Of a stretch of DNA of 64,000 nucleotides, positions 1 to 8,900 are shown in pieces. How positions within the stretch are numbered: the first letter of the stretch is position 1; each line of letters starts with the position of its first letter. The notes beneath the pieces are model-generated. The model was not told the origin of the DNA, did no database searches, and worked only from the letters and a program-made list of their open reading frames with translations. Source of the DNA: Celerinatantimonas sp046054165 (GTDB lineage: Bacteria; Pseudomonadota; Gammaproteobacteria; Enterobacterales; Celerinatantimonadaceae). The position numbers and the translations under genes were made by a program. The stretch is taken from positions 1 through 64,000 of the forward strand of contig NZ_JBFNXK010000017.1 of the NCBI RefSeq assembly GCF_046054165.1, read 5' to 3'.

Positions 1-2
1 GG

Positions 3-65
3 CTCAAACTACAAGCCATCCTTGAAGGCTATGAACTCGCTTTGTCTCTTGAACAGGACTTGTGA
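3..65 (+). CDS. C-terminal tail of an unidentified reading frame
   Basis: An open frame enters the window from the left and stops with TGA at 63-65, giving twenty visible residues that end LSLEQDL. It lies immediately before the hairpin-rich end of the IS200 remnant. It could be the end of a neighbouring gene or chance. I do not recognise it. Confidence 0.2.
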   Translation, partial: LKLQAILEGYELALSLEQDL

Positions 66-76
66 TCAAGAGACAG

Positions 77-122
77 CCGCCTTTGGCGGTGGTGATTGAA
101 CCTTGGGGCTATTTCCCGAAGG
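77..122 (+). repeat. Two IS200 left-end hairpins
   Basis: Hairpin one pairs CCGCC (77-81) with GGCGG (85-89) around a TTT loop. Hairpin two pairs CCTTGGGG (101-108) with CCCGAAGG (115-122), with one internal mismatch. In IS200/IS605 elements such stem-loops are the single-stranded recognition sites for TnpA, or fold in the tnpA leader to limit its translation. The role here is inferred from position. Confidence 0.55.
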
Positions 123-179
123 AGCGCCCATGTTAGAAGTAATCCTCTTAATCACCACAAGTAAGAGGAAACAAAGAAC

Positions 180-537
180 ATGGGCGACTATAGAAGTTCA
201 TCACATGTATATTGGCGTTGTAAATACCATATCGTATGGACGCCGAAGTATAGGTTTAAGATCTTGAAAGGTAATATAGGCAAAGAGCTTTATCGCTCTA
301 TCTACATTTTGTGCAATATGAAAGATTGTGAGGTCTTGGAGCTAAATGTTCAGCCAGATCATGTTCATCTAGTTGTGATAGTACCGCCCAAAGTGTCTAT
401 CTCCACATTGATGGGGGGATTGAAAGGGCATTCAGCAATTCGGTTGTTTAACAAATTTTCGCATAATAAGAAAGAAATTATGGGGAAATCATTTTTGGTC
501 ACGAGGGTACTTTGTCGATACGGTTGGTGTAAATGAT
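180..537 (+). pseudogene. tnpA: Truncated, frameshifted IS200 Y1 transposase
   Basis: The first hundred residues are typical of the small HUH single-strand transposases of IS200. The N-terminal block WRCKYHIVWTPKYR is present and the HUH metal site reads H61-V-H63 inside PDHVHLVV. Near 478 the frame slips: the annotated frame ends in a short unrelated tail, while the +1 frame continues the family sequence (WGNHFWSRGYFVDTVGV) to about 528. Similarity then stops, before the helix that carries the catalytic tyrosine. With a frameshift and no nucleophile this cannot be an active transposase. The +1 frame runs on through unrelated residues to a stop at 601-603, overlapping the end of the next gene. 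Confidence 0.8.
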
Positions 538-585
538 GCCGACCGCAACACCCAGGGGCTGGAAGTCTGGCTGGACAAATCCAAG

Positions 586-1188
586 TCACTCGGAATCTAT
601 TAAAGTCCCGAAAAAGCTGCTGTCCGGGTAACCAAGAACTCTGATAGCAGCATTTTCATCAATAATGACTTCGACCTCGTTAGCGTCTTCTGGCGGCTCC
701 AGAGGAATTCTGCCCCCCGCCAAGTAAATTAATTCCTGATTTGACGAGCCCCTCCAACGAAGATTCGTATTCCTTAAAGAAGAAGAGTAGCGACCTGTTA
801 TCATCAAGTCACAATGTTCTCTGAGCAACGCCCAATCCTTGCGTTTTACTAGCTCACTATACGTAAAACCGGTATATAAAACCGTCGAGTAGCCCGAGTA
901 GCGCCTGACGGACCTTAATAACCAACGTGTGTTTGGTGCCTGTTGTAGAGGCTCACCTCCAAGTAGGGTTATGCCATCAATATCCCTGTATTGAAGAATT
1001 TCATCCAATAATTGCTCCCGATGTATCAATTGTTTAGGCTTAAATGACCACATCTGCTGATTCCAGCATCCTTCACAAGCTAACGAACACCCCTGGAGCC
1101 AAATAACGTAACGTTTACCAGGGCCATATATATGGCTTTCTGGTTCAATATGAGCAACATTGAAGTATTCGCCGTAATCTTTGGCCAC
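586..1188 (-). CDS. NrdG-like radical-SAM activating enzyme, last gene of the accessory operon
   Basis: This 200-residue protein belongs to the glycyl-radical-activase-like branch of radical-SAM enzymes. The [4Fe-4S] motif is C34-SLA-C38-EG-C41, in the context LQGCSLACEGCWN, and LLGGEPL is the GGE motif that contacts SAM. The size and the short cluster-proximal N-terminus resemble NrdG, which makes the glycyl radical on anaerobic ribonucleotide reductase. No NrdD or other glycyl-radical enzyme is in this window, so the target is probably an operon partner or a remote protein. It starts 2 nt after the DUF1257-like gene and closes the operon. Radical-SAM membership is well supported; the substrate is unknown. 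Confidence 0.8.
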   Translation of the reverse strand: MAKDYGEYFNVAHIEPESHIYGPGKRYVIWLQGCSLACEGCWNQQMWSFKPKQLIHREQLLDEILQYRDIDGITLLGGEPLQQAPNTRWLLRSVRRYSGYSTVLYTGFTYSELVKRKDWALLREHCDLMITGRYSSSLRNTNLRWRGSSNQELIYLAGGRIPLEPPEDANEVEVIIDENAAIRVLGYPDSSFFGTLIDSE

Positions 1189-1190
1189 GG

Positions 1191-1697
1191 CTACACCATC
1201 CGAGTCAGGACCAGTTGGATCTGGCCTTTACTGTTGGTAGTTTCCTTAATGGAGTACCCTTGGGCTTTAGCCTTGGCAATAGCCTGCTGGCGCGTTGCTT
1301 CAACACGGGCTTTACGTTCTTCTTCGAGACGAATTCGTTCCTGCTCGACCAGTTTTTCCAGATGCTTTTCATAAGCAGATTCGTAAGCACCACTCACATC
1401 AGTCAGAAATCTGGAAACCTTGATATAACCCTTTTCTGAAAAGCGATCGACGGTACGACCTGCGTACTCATCTGAATCATGCATCATTACCCAACGATCT
1501 CGCTCAAACCGAAATAGCTGGCGGCCGTTATAATCGCTGCGATTCGTTAGAATATCCCCAATATGAAGTCGATTGCGCTGAACAAGATCAACATCACTTG
1601 AAGTGACTCTTTGTGGTTCAGCCCCAACCGCTGTCAGAGCCTCCATCAGCACTTCTTCAATCACAAATGGCGTAGTTGTTTTAATTACGGCACTCAT
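1191..1697 (-). CDS. DUF1257 (Ycf35)-like protein
   Basis: This 168-residue protein has an N-terminal alpha/beta-looking block, a charged probable coiled coil at about residues 105-145 (rich in E, R, K and A), and a C-terminal strand pair reading GYSIKETTNSKGQIQLVLTR. That ending resembles the close of the DUF1257/Ycf35 family, which I recall beside DUF2997 proteins and Ycf46-type ATPases in cyanobacteria and phages. I chose the ATG at 1697, which overlaps the upstream TGA by one base, over the TTG one codon earlier; a purine-rich AAGGGGA precedes it. Family assignment is by pattern only and the biochemical role is unknown. Confidence 0.55.
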   Translation of the reverse strand: MSAVIKTTTPFVIEEVLMEALTAVGAEPQRVTSSDVDLVQRNRLHIGDILTNRSDYNGRQLFRFERDRWVMMHDSDEYAGRTVDRFSEKGYIKVSRFLTDVSGAYESAYEKHLEKLVEQERIRLEEERKARVEATRQQAIAKAKAQGYSIKETTNSKGQIQLVLTRMV

Positions 1698-1906
1698 CAA
1701 GATTTCCCCTTGAGTGACAGCACTCGATTAGTCTGTTGGGTTTGCTGTTGATGATATTCATCGGTCTTCTTGACGTTGCTGACGACACCTTCCAGATTCA
1801 GCAACTCGTCCAGCGCCTCCAGACAGCTTTCCCCTTTAAAGCCACTGGTCTTGGCGGTAATAGCACCTTCTTCATCAATCGTCAGGGTGATTTTCTGTTC
1901 AGGCAT
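1697..1906 (-). CDS. DUF2997-like small protein
   Basis: The 69-residue product starts MPEQKITLTIDEEGAI and continues with a Gly-rich turn and SCLEALDELL. This is the beta-beta-alpha pattern of DUF2997 proteins: two strands containing a D-E-E-G turn, then a cysteine-bearing helix (KGESCLEA). A strong Shine-Dalgarno AAGGAG lies 7 nt before the ATG at 1906, so I prefer it to the upstream in-frame start at 1930. It overlaps the previous gene by 8 nt and the next by one. DUF2997 and DUF1257 proteins are habitual neighbours, which supports both calls. Function is unknown. Confidence 0.6.
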   Translation of the reverse strand: MPEQKITLTIDEEGAITAKTSGFKGESCLEALDELLNLEGVVSNVKKTDEYHQQQTQQTNRVLSLKGKS

Positions 1907-4250
1907 TGGCTGACTCCTTGTCACACACAAGTTGAGCTCTCAGGCGTTCTGCATCTCGACTGGCTTGCTCGATCTGATCGGTATCAAATACCACCAGATA
2001 TCGATTCTGCTGATACTTACGTAACTCCGTACCATTGGCAGGCAGTTCTTCTGATGGCCACTGGAATTTGTTTTCAGCAGCTATATTACCTTTCAGACCG
2101 AGCTGTTTGGCAAAGGCATCGGATGCTTGTTTCGGCTGATACACAAACGATGAACCATGTTCATTCAGTGCCTTTTCTGCTCGTTCCTTGTCAGATCTGC
2201 TGTTATCCAGTGCTTTTTGAGCCTCTTGAATATCACGTTCGATTTTCTTCAGCCCTTGTTCGTGGTCTGCGAGGCAGCGTTCAAAAGCGCTGTAATGCTT
2301 TTTCCAGACCTTCCCCTTGGTGGATGTTTTCCAGTTGTTAGCCTGACCCACATCCATCGACCGCAGAGCCTCTCGCCTGGCTTTTATACAAGCCTGACGA
2401 GCCTGTTGTATTAATTCTTCACGCCTGGATTTCGCTTGTCGAATCGCTTCCTGTCGAGCCTGCTTTTCTGGCTCATTAGCATCTTTGGGGGCCGCCTGCG
2501 GAATCTCAGGCAAGATTTCTGTAAGAAACTGCTCAGACTGGATGCCGTTGATTTCGGTATCACTTAACTGTTGATCCGTCAGTTTTTCGGCAGCCTCTAC
2601 CCAGCTATTCCTGAATTTTTGCTCAACCTGAGAGATGGCCCCTGCCTTGTTGTTTTGCAGCTGATCAAGGACCAATGACGTCTGCTTCAATAACTCGCTC
2701 GTCTTCAACTGATCAGCCTTAAATTCGTCTCGTCGGTGCTCCCAACGCAGATTTTGCTCGGCCTGGTTCATCTCCTGCTCGGTATCGGTACCACGCTTGT
2801 AAATTTTATCATGCAAGGACTCTAATCGCTGGCGATGTTGCACTCGCTCTGCCGGTGTAGCCTTGGTGACAGACCAATTCTTAAGGGTGTCTATTTCCAG
2901 ATTTAGGGGTTTCACCAATTGTCCCTGCCCGAGTAAGAACCCTTTGATAAAACCTCTTAACTTATCAGCGATACTTGCTTGCTGTTGGTCGATTTTGGAC
3001 TGGGCACTAGTGAGCACTTCAAGGCGTTGCAGCCAATCCTGTTCTGTGTCCCGCCAAGCCTGATACAAGGCATCCGGCTTCGCAGAGTCAGGGCCGTAGG
3101 GCGGGTGCACCACCACATCATAGTCAATAAAGTGAGCTAGTCGGCTACGTTGCCAACCAGTCACTCCGGATGCAAGCTGTTCGGCTTCATCATTCAGGAA
3201 GCTGTCAATGTCCTGAGTATTGATATCCTCAAGTTCAATTTTACGAACCTCCTCAACCACACATTCCAGACCCGGTTGGTCGGCGAAACGAAGTAGCTGT
3301 TGATCAGTACATTCGCGAATCAAAGTTGCATTTTTATATTGCCATGCAGCCTCTTCAAAGGCACGGTCGTAGGCCTGCTCAAGTTTCTGGCTTTGTTGTG
3401 CGGATAATTTCAGACACCAATTGGCCGCCGAAAAATCCGTTTGGTCTGGCAGCAACCAGTTCCCTTCCCTTGATATCAATAACGATGGAATCAGATTCTC
3501 GGTCAGGGCTACGCCGGTACGGGCCTGCTTTGCTACTTCACCGGAGTGAGTACCCAGCAGCAAACGCCAGCCATCACCGGAAGCATTAAAGCCGGAATGA
3601 GTGGCTGCTTGCAGATGTTCCAGCGTATCGCCCAGACAATCTTTCAAGGTGCCACATAGCTGATGGGAGTGATTGGTAACAACCATGCCATCCGGATGTT
3701 GCACACTGGATTGCTGCTGGTTCTGTTGCAGGTATTCCTCGTTGCTATTTTCCCAGAACAGTTTGCAGAAGCTACGAAAACTGTCATCGGTCTGTTGCGG
3801 CTCCAGCTGGATTCCCCAAGCAGATTGATCAGCAGACACCAGAGGCTGCCCTGACATTAACAGCAGCCCTTGAGCCTGAGTGGTAGTGTGATCGACCAGC
3901 ACCATAGCACCTTGCTGGCTCACGCCAGTACGGATCAGGCAACGACCAGACAGGGTATCAATTGCCGCCTTGTTGGCGTTTTTGTCGCCCAGCAGCAGAT
4001 AAATACGAACGCCTTGTTCGGCCTGTTCTTTGATGGTCTGAATCAGCGATTCGTCTTTCAGGTTTTCACAGGCAATCAGCAGAGTAAGACGAGAACCACT
4101 GACGTATTCAACAATGAGTTTGCCAGGATCAAACGAATCCAATGAGTTACTGAAGTCTGCATCAGACTCCTGTTTGCTGAACAAAGCCGGTAAATGCTCG
4201 TTCTGGTAATCGATTCGAAATTGTTCCTGACGAGGTACGATCCGTGTCAT
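1899..4250 (-). CDS. Large coiled-coil protein with a possible degenerate PLD-like N-terminus
   Basis: The 783-residue product has two visible parts. Residues about 45-135 read like an alternating strand/helix fold (SRLTLLIACENL, EQGVRIYLLLGDKN, GAMVLVD) reminiscent of a phospholipase-D-like half domain, but no HxK(x4)D motif is present. From about residue 420 to 720 it is Q/E/K/R-rich and almost certainly a long coiled coil. The start is ATG 4250 with GGAGG seven nt upstream; it shares a TGATG junction with the preceding gene, which indicates translational coupling. It may be a structural or scaffold subunit. I recognise no family, so the PLD-like call is weak and catalysis is not expected. 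Confidence 0.5.
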   Translation of the reverse strand: MTRIVPRQEQFRIDYQNEHLPALFSKQESDADFSNSLDSFDPGKLIVEYVSGSRLTLLIACENLKDESLIQTIKEQAEQGVRIYLLLGDKNANKAAIDTLSGRCLIRTGVSQQGAMVLVDHTTTQAQGLLLMSGQPLVSADQSAWGIQLEPQQTDDSFRSFCKLFWENSNEEYLQQNQQQSSVQHPDGMVVTNHSHQLCGTLKDCLGDTLEHLQAATHSGFNASGDGWRLLLGTHSGEVAKQARTGVALTENLIPSLLISREGNWLLPDQTDFSAANWCLKLSAQQSQKLEQAYDRAFEEAAWQYKNATLIRECTDQQLLRFADQPGLECVVEEVRKIELEDINTQDIDSFLNDEAEQLASGVTGWQRSRLAHFIDYDVVVHPPYGPDSAKPDALYQAWRDTEQDWLQRLEVLTSAQSKIDQQQASIADKLRGFIKGFLLGQGQLVKPLNLEIDTLKNWSVTKATPAERVQHRQRLESLHDKIYKRGTDTEQEMNQAEQNLRWEHRRDEFKADQLKTSELLKQTSLVLDQLQNNKAGAISQVEQKFRNSWVEAAEKLTDQQLSDTEINGIQSEQFLTEILPEIPQAAPKDANEPEKQARQEAIRQAKSRREELIQQARQACIKARREALRSMDVGQANNWKTSTKGKVWKKHYSAFERCLADHEQGLKKIERDIQEAQKALDNSRSDKERAEKALNEHGSSFVYQPKQASDAFAKQLGLKGNIAAENKFQWPSEELPANGTELRKYQQNRYLVVFDTDQIEQASRDAERLRAQLVCDKESANA

Positions 4251-5959
4251 CAGAGAGCCTCCGCTACGGTGTTATTAATCTGGTCTTGCAAGTATCGAGG
4301 CAGCTCAGCCACTTCTTTCGGAGTGAAGGTTGGTGAGCCATCAACTGTGAATTGCCCACTATTTTCACGAATAAAATCCAATCCACTACTGCACTCCCAG
4401 CACCAAGTATGCTGAGTACCGACCAAAATCCAGTAGCGACCGTGGTTATCATTTTGCTTTTGGAGGATTTCGCGTGACCAGTTGTCTGGCAGTTCTGCTT
4501 CTCTTACGTGCTGCTTATCCAGCGTCAGCAGCAAACCTTCAGCATCAGCAAGACAATCAGCCACATGCTTCAGGTTGCGGATCTGACGTGAGGTATGAAC
4601 ATAACGATCTGAATAGATGATGTGTTCAATGTATTCGCCGCCTGACAACTGTTGGATCAGCTCATCGAGCTCCAATACATCACCGTTTACCAGACTGATC
4701 GGCATCCGCAATTTTTTGCTTTTGGATGGAGTCAGATCTGCCATGGCCGCAATATGCCAGTAGGCTTGTGGCTGGCTTTCGCGTGAAAGCTCAGACAACA
4801 AGGATTGCTGTTCTTTAAGTGGTAACTCAAAGCCATTCAAGGCGATATGATCCAGCCATTCTGACTGCTGCTTACGCGCCTCTGTCGATGAGTGGTATTT
4901 TCTGCTGTAGAAGTCTTCCAGCCAGCAGCGCTGCCACTCTTCAGCATCAGCCTGGTTCGTTGGCTGAATGGGAATGCATTTGGCCTGAACCGACTGAAAC
5001 TCCCCCATATTGGTTTGTAGACCCGAGCGATTAAAACTTCCAATCTGGAATTTCTGCACCGCTGAGGGATAACGCTGAACCTGTTCCAATTGAGTATCTA
5101 CACGCCGTTCTTCGGGTAGCCAGTGGCCGTAGAACTCTCCAGCGATAGCAGTCATCACATCGTTCAGGCGATCACCAAAATCATCAATGGAGAGTTCCAA
5201 AGTTTCTGGGCGGGAGCTGGGTTTGTTCTGATTGAATTGCAACATATCCAGCAAGCCTGTCAGACTGAGCTTCGATGCTAAAAAATCCAGTGTCCATTCA
5301 AGCTGAATCTCTGCTGATTTATCGGGCGAGCAAATCACTTCGGGTTCGAACGATGCCAGCTGCAGGCTAATATTCTTCAGTTCAGACTTGCTACGATCGA
5401 CGAAAGACTCTTCCAGAACATTCAGCTTTAAAAGCTGCTCTACCCGAAATTCTGATCGGGCTGCGTCCGCCCCTTTTTTCCAGCTTCTCACGTCAGAATT
5501 TTTCAGGTCGGGTTCAAAGAATGCTGTATCCCGCTGCATCATGACTGGTCGAGTTTCCAGCAAAGGATCATTATCTGTGTACCAGATATGGTAAAGACCA
5601 CGCTCTTTGGCTTCGAACAAGCCGCTATCGACGACTTGCTGGCCTTTATCTGTAATGCCTGCTTCATCCCACAGCGCTTCCCGCGTGAGATACTGCTTCA
5701 ATCGAGGTGGCATATTGGCCGGATTGTTTTGCATACCCTTTAACAAGGACACCAGATCGGGGCGCTGCCGCAAAAACGTAACCCTTGCGATGATGGGATA
5801 ACGTTTCAACTGAACGGTTCTGCTGAGCGTTAAGGCCAGCGAGCCTTTTTTGCCATCAGCCTGCTTCTTATCCCCACTGGATTGATTCGCAGCATCTGCT
5901 GGAGTATTCGCATTGTGTTCCGCTAACGGCTTCATTCTGTTTTTCTGATTGCCACTCAT
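4250..5959 (-). CDS. Unrecognised operon protein, possibly PLD-like at its C-terminus
   Basis: The 569-residue product begins with about 45 low-complexity polar residues (likely disordered), followed by a mixed domain that I cannot assign. The last 150 residues contain HGRYWILVGTQHTWCWECS, which resembles the second half of PLD-like folds (an H-x-x-Y/W strand followed by a display strand), but a full HKD motif is lacking. It overlaps the helicase gene by 4 nt (ATGA) and its own stop overlaps the next start, so it is firmly part of the operon. Its fixed place between helicase and coiled-coil protein suggests a complex subunit. Function is not assigned. Confidence 0.5.
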   Translation of the reverse strand: MSGNQKNRMKPLAEHNANTPADAANQSSGDKKQADGKKGSLALTLSRTVQLKRYPIIARVTFLRQRPDLVSLLKGMQNNPANMPPRLKQYLTREALWDEAGITDKGQQVVDSGLFEAKERGLYHIWYTDNDPLLETRPVMMQRDTAFFEPDLKNSDVRSWKKGADAARSEFRVEQLLKLNVLEESFVDRSKSELKNISLQLASFEPEVICSPDKSAEIQLEWTLDFLASKLSLTGLLDMLQFNQNKPSSRPETLELSIDDFGDRLNDVMTAIAGEFYGHWLPEERRVDTQLEQVQRYPSAVQKFQIGSFNRSGLQTNMGEFQSVQAKCIPIQPTNQADAEEWQRCWLEDFYSRKYHSSTEARKQQSEWLDHIALNGFELPLKEQQSLLSELSRESQPQAYWHIAAMADLTPSKSKKLRMPISLVNGDVLELDELIQQLSGGEYIEHIIYSDRYVHTSRQIRNLKHVADCLADAEGLLLTLDKQHVREAELPDNWSREILQKQNDNHGRYWILVGTQHTWCWECSSGLDFIRENSGQFTVDGSPTFTPKEVAELPRYLQDQINNTVAEAL

Positions 5960-8900
5960 TGATGAGACTTCCCTTTCTTAACTACATGATAGTGTGTCTG
6001 TTTTTGGCTACTCACAGTAGAAACACTGCAGGATTTTGCGAGTTTTTTTAACTCCAGCGTGCGAGAACGCTGGGAAAAATATTCATGATGCCCCACAATC
6101 ACCAACTGATAGCGGGCACGGGTAATGGAGACATTCAGGCGGTTAGGTGAGTCCATAAAACCATCACGATGGGTATTCACCATCGACAAGAACACCACAT
6201 CCGCTTCCTGCCCCTGGAAGTAATCCACCGTCGCCAACTTGATCGATATGCCTTTGTAATTAAACCGTGCATAGCGATTGGCATTACCCGGAAGCTTTTG
6301 AAGTACTTCCCGCAGGGCTTTTTCCTGACCTTTGTAGAAGGTCAAAATTGCAACGTCGAAAGCTTCGTCTTTTTTGTTTTTACTTTTGCCTTCTGCCCAA
6401 TCACAAAACGCTTTCAGCTCAGTTATCAAAACCTGCGTTTCTTGCTTGTTGCTATTGCCCCGCAAAGTTGTTCCCCGAACATCTAACCAGATATTACGAG
6501 ACTTATACCTTGTGTATTGCCATGCCCGGTCAGAAGCCGTTTTACCACCATCCGCCAAAACACCTTTAGGGTAAAATTGCTGCCGAGGGAATGCCGATAT
6601 ATCAGGGTGCATGCGGTGCTGATAATTCAAAGTAGTATAACGCTGGGACTTTTCAGGGACATAAAACCCTTGATTCAAAGTGGTTGGTTCATCGTTCTTA
6701 CGCTTTACCAGTCCATCCCTTGATAGCGCTTCAAGAATAGACGGAAACGCGATATTTTTGAGCACATGAATACGGCCATCAACCGATACTGATTTAGGAA
6801 ATAGCCGCTCCAGAGTGTCCTCTAGATAGCCGGTTTTTCGCTTCTGGTTGGCCGATAATCGCAACCAGTACTCGCGTTCCAGACGCCAGCACACCTCCTC
6901 CGACCATTTGGTGCTATCGATACGATCAAGCAATTCCGTATGAACCTGCACGGTATCTGTGTAACCGGTAGTTTTTACCTTAAAGGACTTACAGTCAGTT
7001 CCCGAAACCTTATGCTGCGCTGCTTGGGAGGTTCGACACCAGTCGGGATGCAGTATCAACATATCGTCCGGGACACATCGAGAAAGACCTTCCAAACAGC
7101 CTTCTTCGACAAAACATAAATTGTGGCGATACAGCTGTTCAGGATTCCGCTGAATCTGTTTAAAGCCAACCATGTGTCTATCTGCATCACGTCCCGTGTT
7201 TGCCATTACGACCAACAGGTTATCCAGGCCCTTAGCAAGTTTTGGCAGCGAAGTACGTGTTCGAATTTCTGCAACCAATGCACTTGCAACGTCCCGGGTA
7301 ACAGGCACTAGCATTGGATGGGAATAGGGATTGTGATGATCACCTCGCAACTCCTCCAAAAGGAAACAGGCTTGTTGAACTGCTGCAGAAAGGTTCTGAC
7401 CCAGTGTTTTGCCTTTGGGTGGAACCAGCATCAGATTATCGAGGTTGGCAACGATCTGCTCACGATCGGTAAACGGCGATAGCTGACGCACATCGCCCAC
7501 TAACATCCAACGTTTGGCAAAACGCGCGGGGACCAAAAATTCTTGGAAGGTGGTTTTACTGCACTCGTCAATGATCATCACATCAAACAGCGGCTCTCCG
7601 GTATCCAGCGACACCTCACGGTCATTGAAAAGTCTTAAAATACCGATAGTAGTACCGCAAACAAGATTGGAAGAATCCACTATTAACTGCTTGCTGAGGT
7701 TTGCGCATCCATTCGTTCTTTTTAAGTCATCAAACAGTCGATCAAACTGAAATTCTTCAACACCGATGGCATTATTTTCATCACCGATACGCAAGGGAAA
7801 GATCTGTGCCAACAGCACTGGATTTTCCTTGATACGTTCCAGCACGTTGTTGATCGCTGCATGGGTCGAAGCTGATAACAGAATACGCTTGCCCTGTAAC
7901 ACCAGCTGCATGATCAGTTCAAGAATGGTGGTGGTTTTACCTGTCCCTGGCGGGCCATCCAAAATGGTGAAATCTTCGTTAGCCAGGGCTTTAGTAACAA
8001 ACTCACGCTGACGCTCACAACCATCGAAGTTCGGGTCTGTCAGTACTGTCCAGCCGGACTCGGGGATTTGCACTACAGGTACGTCTGGCCAACTCGTCTG
8101 CCCACGTTTTTGCAACATCTGAACCAGCGGCCAATGTCCCCGTGCAGGCCGGCTCATCAATTGGTTGATGGCATCTTTCTGGCGTTTGAGCTGACTGGTA
8201 TCCACACTCACGCGGATCTCGCAGGACTTCCCTTGTTGGGATGGATAGTCGCTGCTCCAGTTTTTCTTGCCTTTGATATTTCTGGCCAAGAGGATCTGGC
8301 GCTCGTCCTGACGGGCCTTGAGTACGCGGAAGCCGTCATCAAATTTGCGTTGAGTAGAGTCCAGAATTTTAATGTTCTGGTTATCGCCAAAGAAGTGATC
8401 CAGATCAGACTTGCCTGTATCGTCGCCACCTTCATTTTCGGTTAGCTGTATCCACTTTTCTTCGACGCGCGCTTTTTCCAGTTGCCAGGCGAGAGCTGGA
8501 AATACGGAGCAAGTGAGAGAATCGGAATCATTGAATTCCTGATTAGTACGACTTTCCAATATTAGGCTTTGCGCTTGTTTGCTATCTTCTACTCGCAGTT
8601 CCCAGTGATCACTTTGCAGGGATTGATCTTGACATTGAAAGTGACCGCAACTCAGCTTAGCCAGCTGCTTACTGGTAACATCTTCAAGCTTATGCCCGTC
8701 GACCTGCGGCGGGGAGTCTGCAAACAGTAGCCAACCATTACCTTCTGATTTGGCTTGCCATTGTTTAAGCTGGGATTCATCCAGCCCCTTGATCAAGGTG
8801 AAAGGCGTGTCTTGCCCGTCAACGGACAGCGTGCTGCTGGCTTTCACATGGCCTTGCAGAACCAGACGAGCGTCAGTTTGCTTCGTCACCTTACATGGCT

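Larger units (their letters stand above)
66..537 (+). mobile_element. Remnant of an IS200/IS605-type insertion sequence
   Basis: This stretch holds two subterminal hairpins (77-122) followed by a TnpA-type reading frame, the usual layout of the left part of an IS200 element. The right part is missing: transposase similarity stops near 528 and the minus-strand radical-SAM gene ends at 586. No right-end hairpin was found before that gene. The element therefore looks truncated by deletion or by the event that placed the neighbouring operon. The exact left boundary is uncertain, because IS200 elements make no target duplication. Confidence 0.7.

Noticed and set aside
586..1188. Calling the radical-SAM gene nrdG
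   Set aside because: Size and motif fit NrdG, but no NrdD is adjacent and the operon context is different; only the family level is supported.
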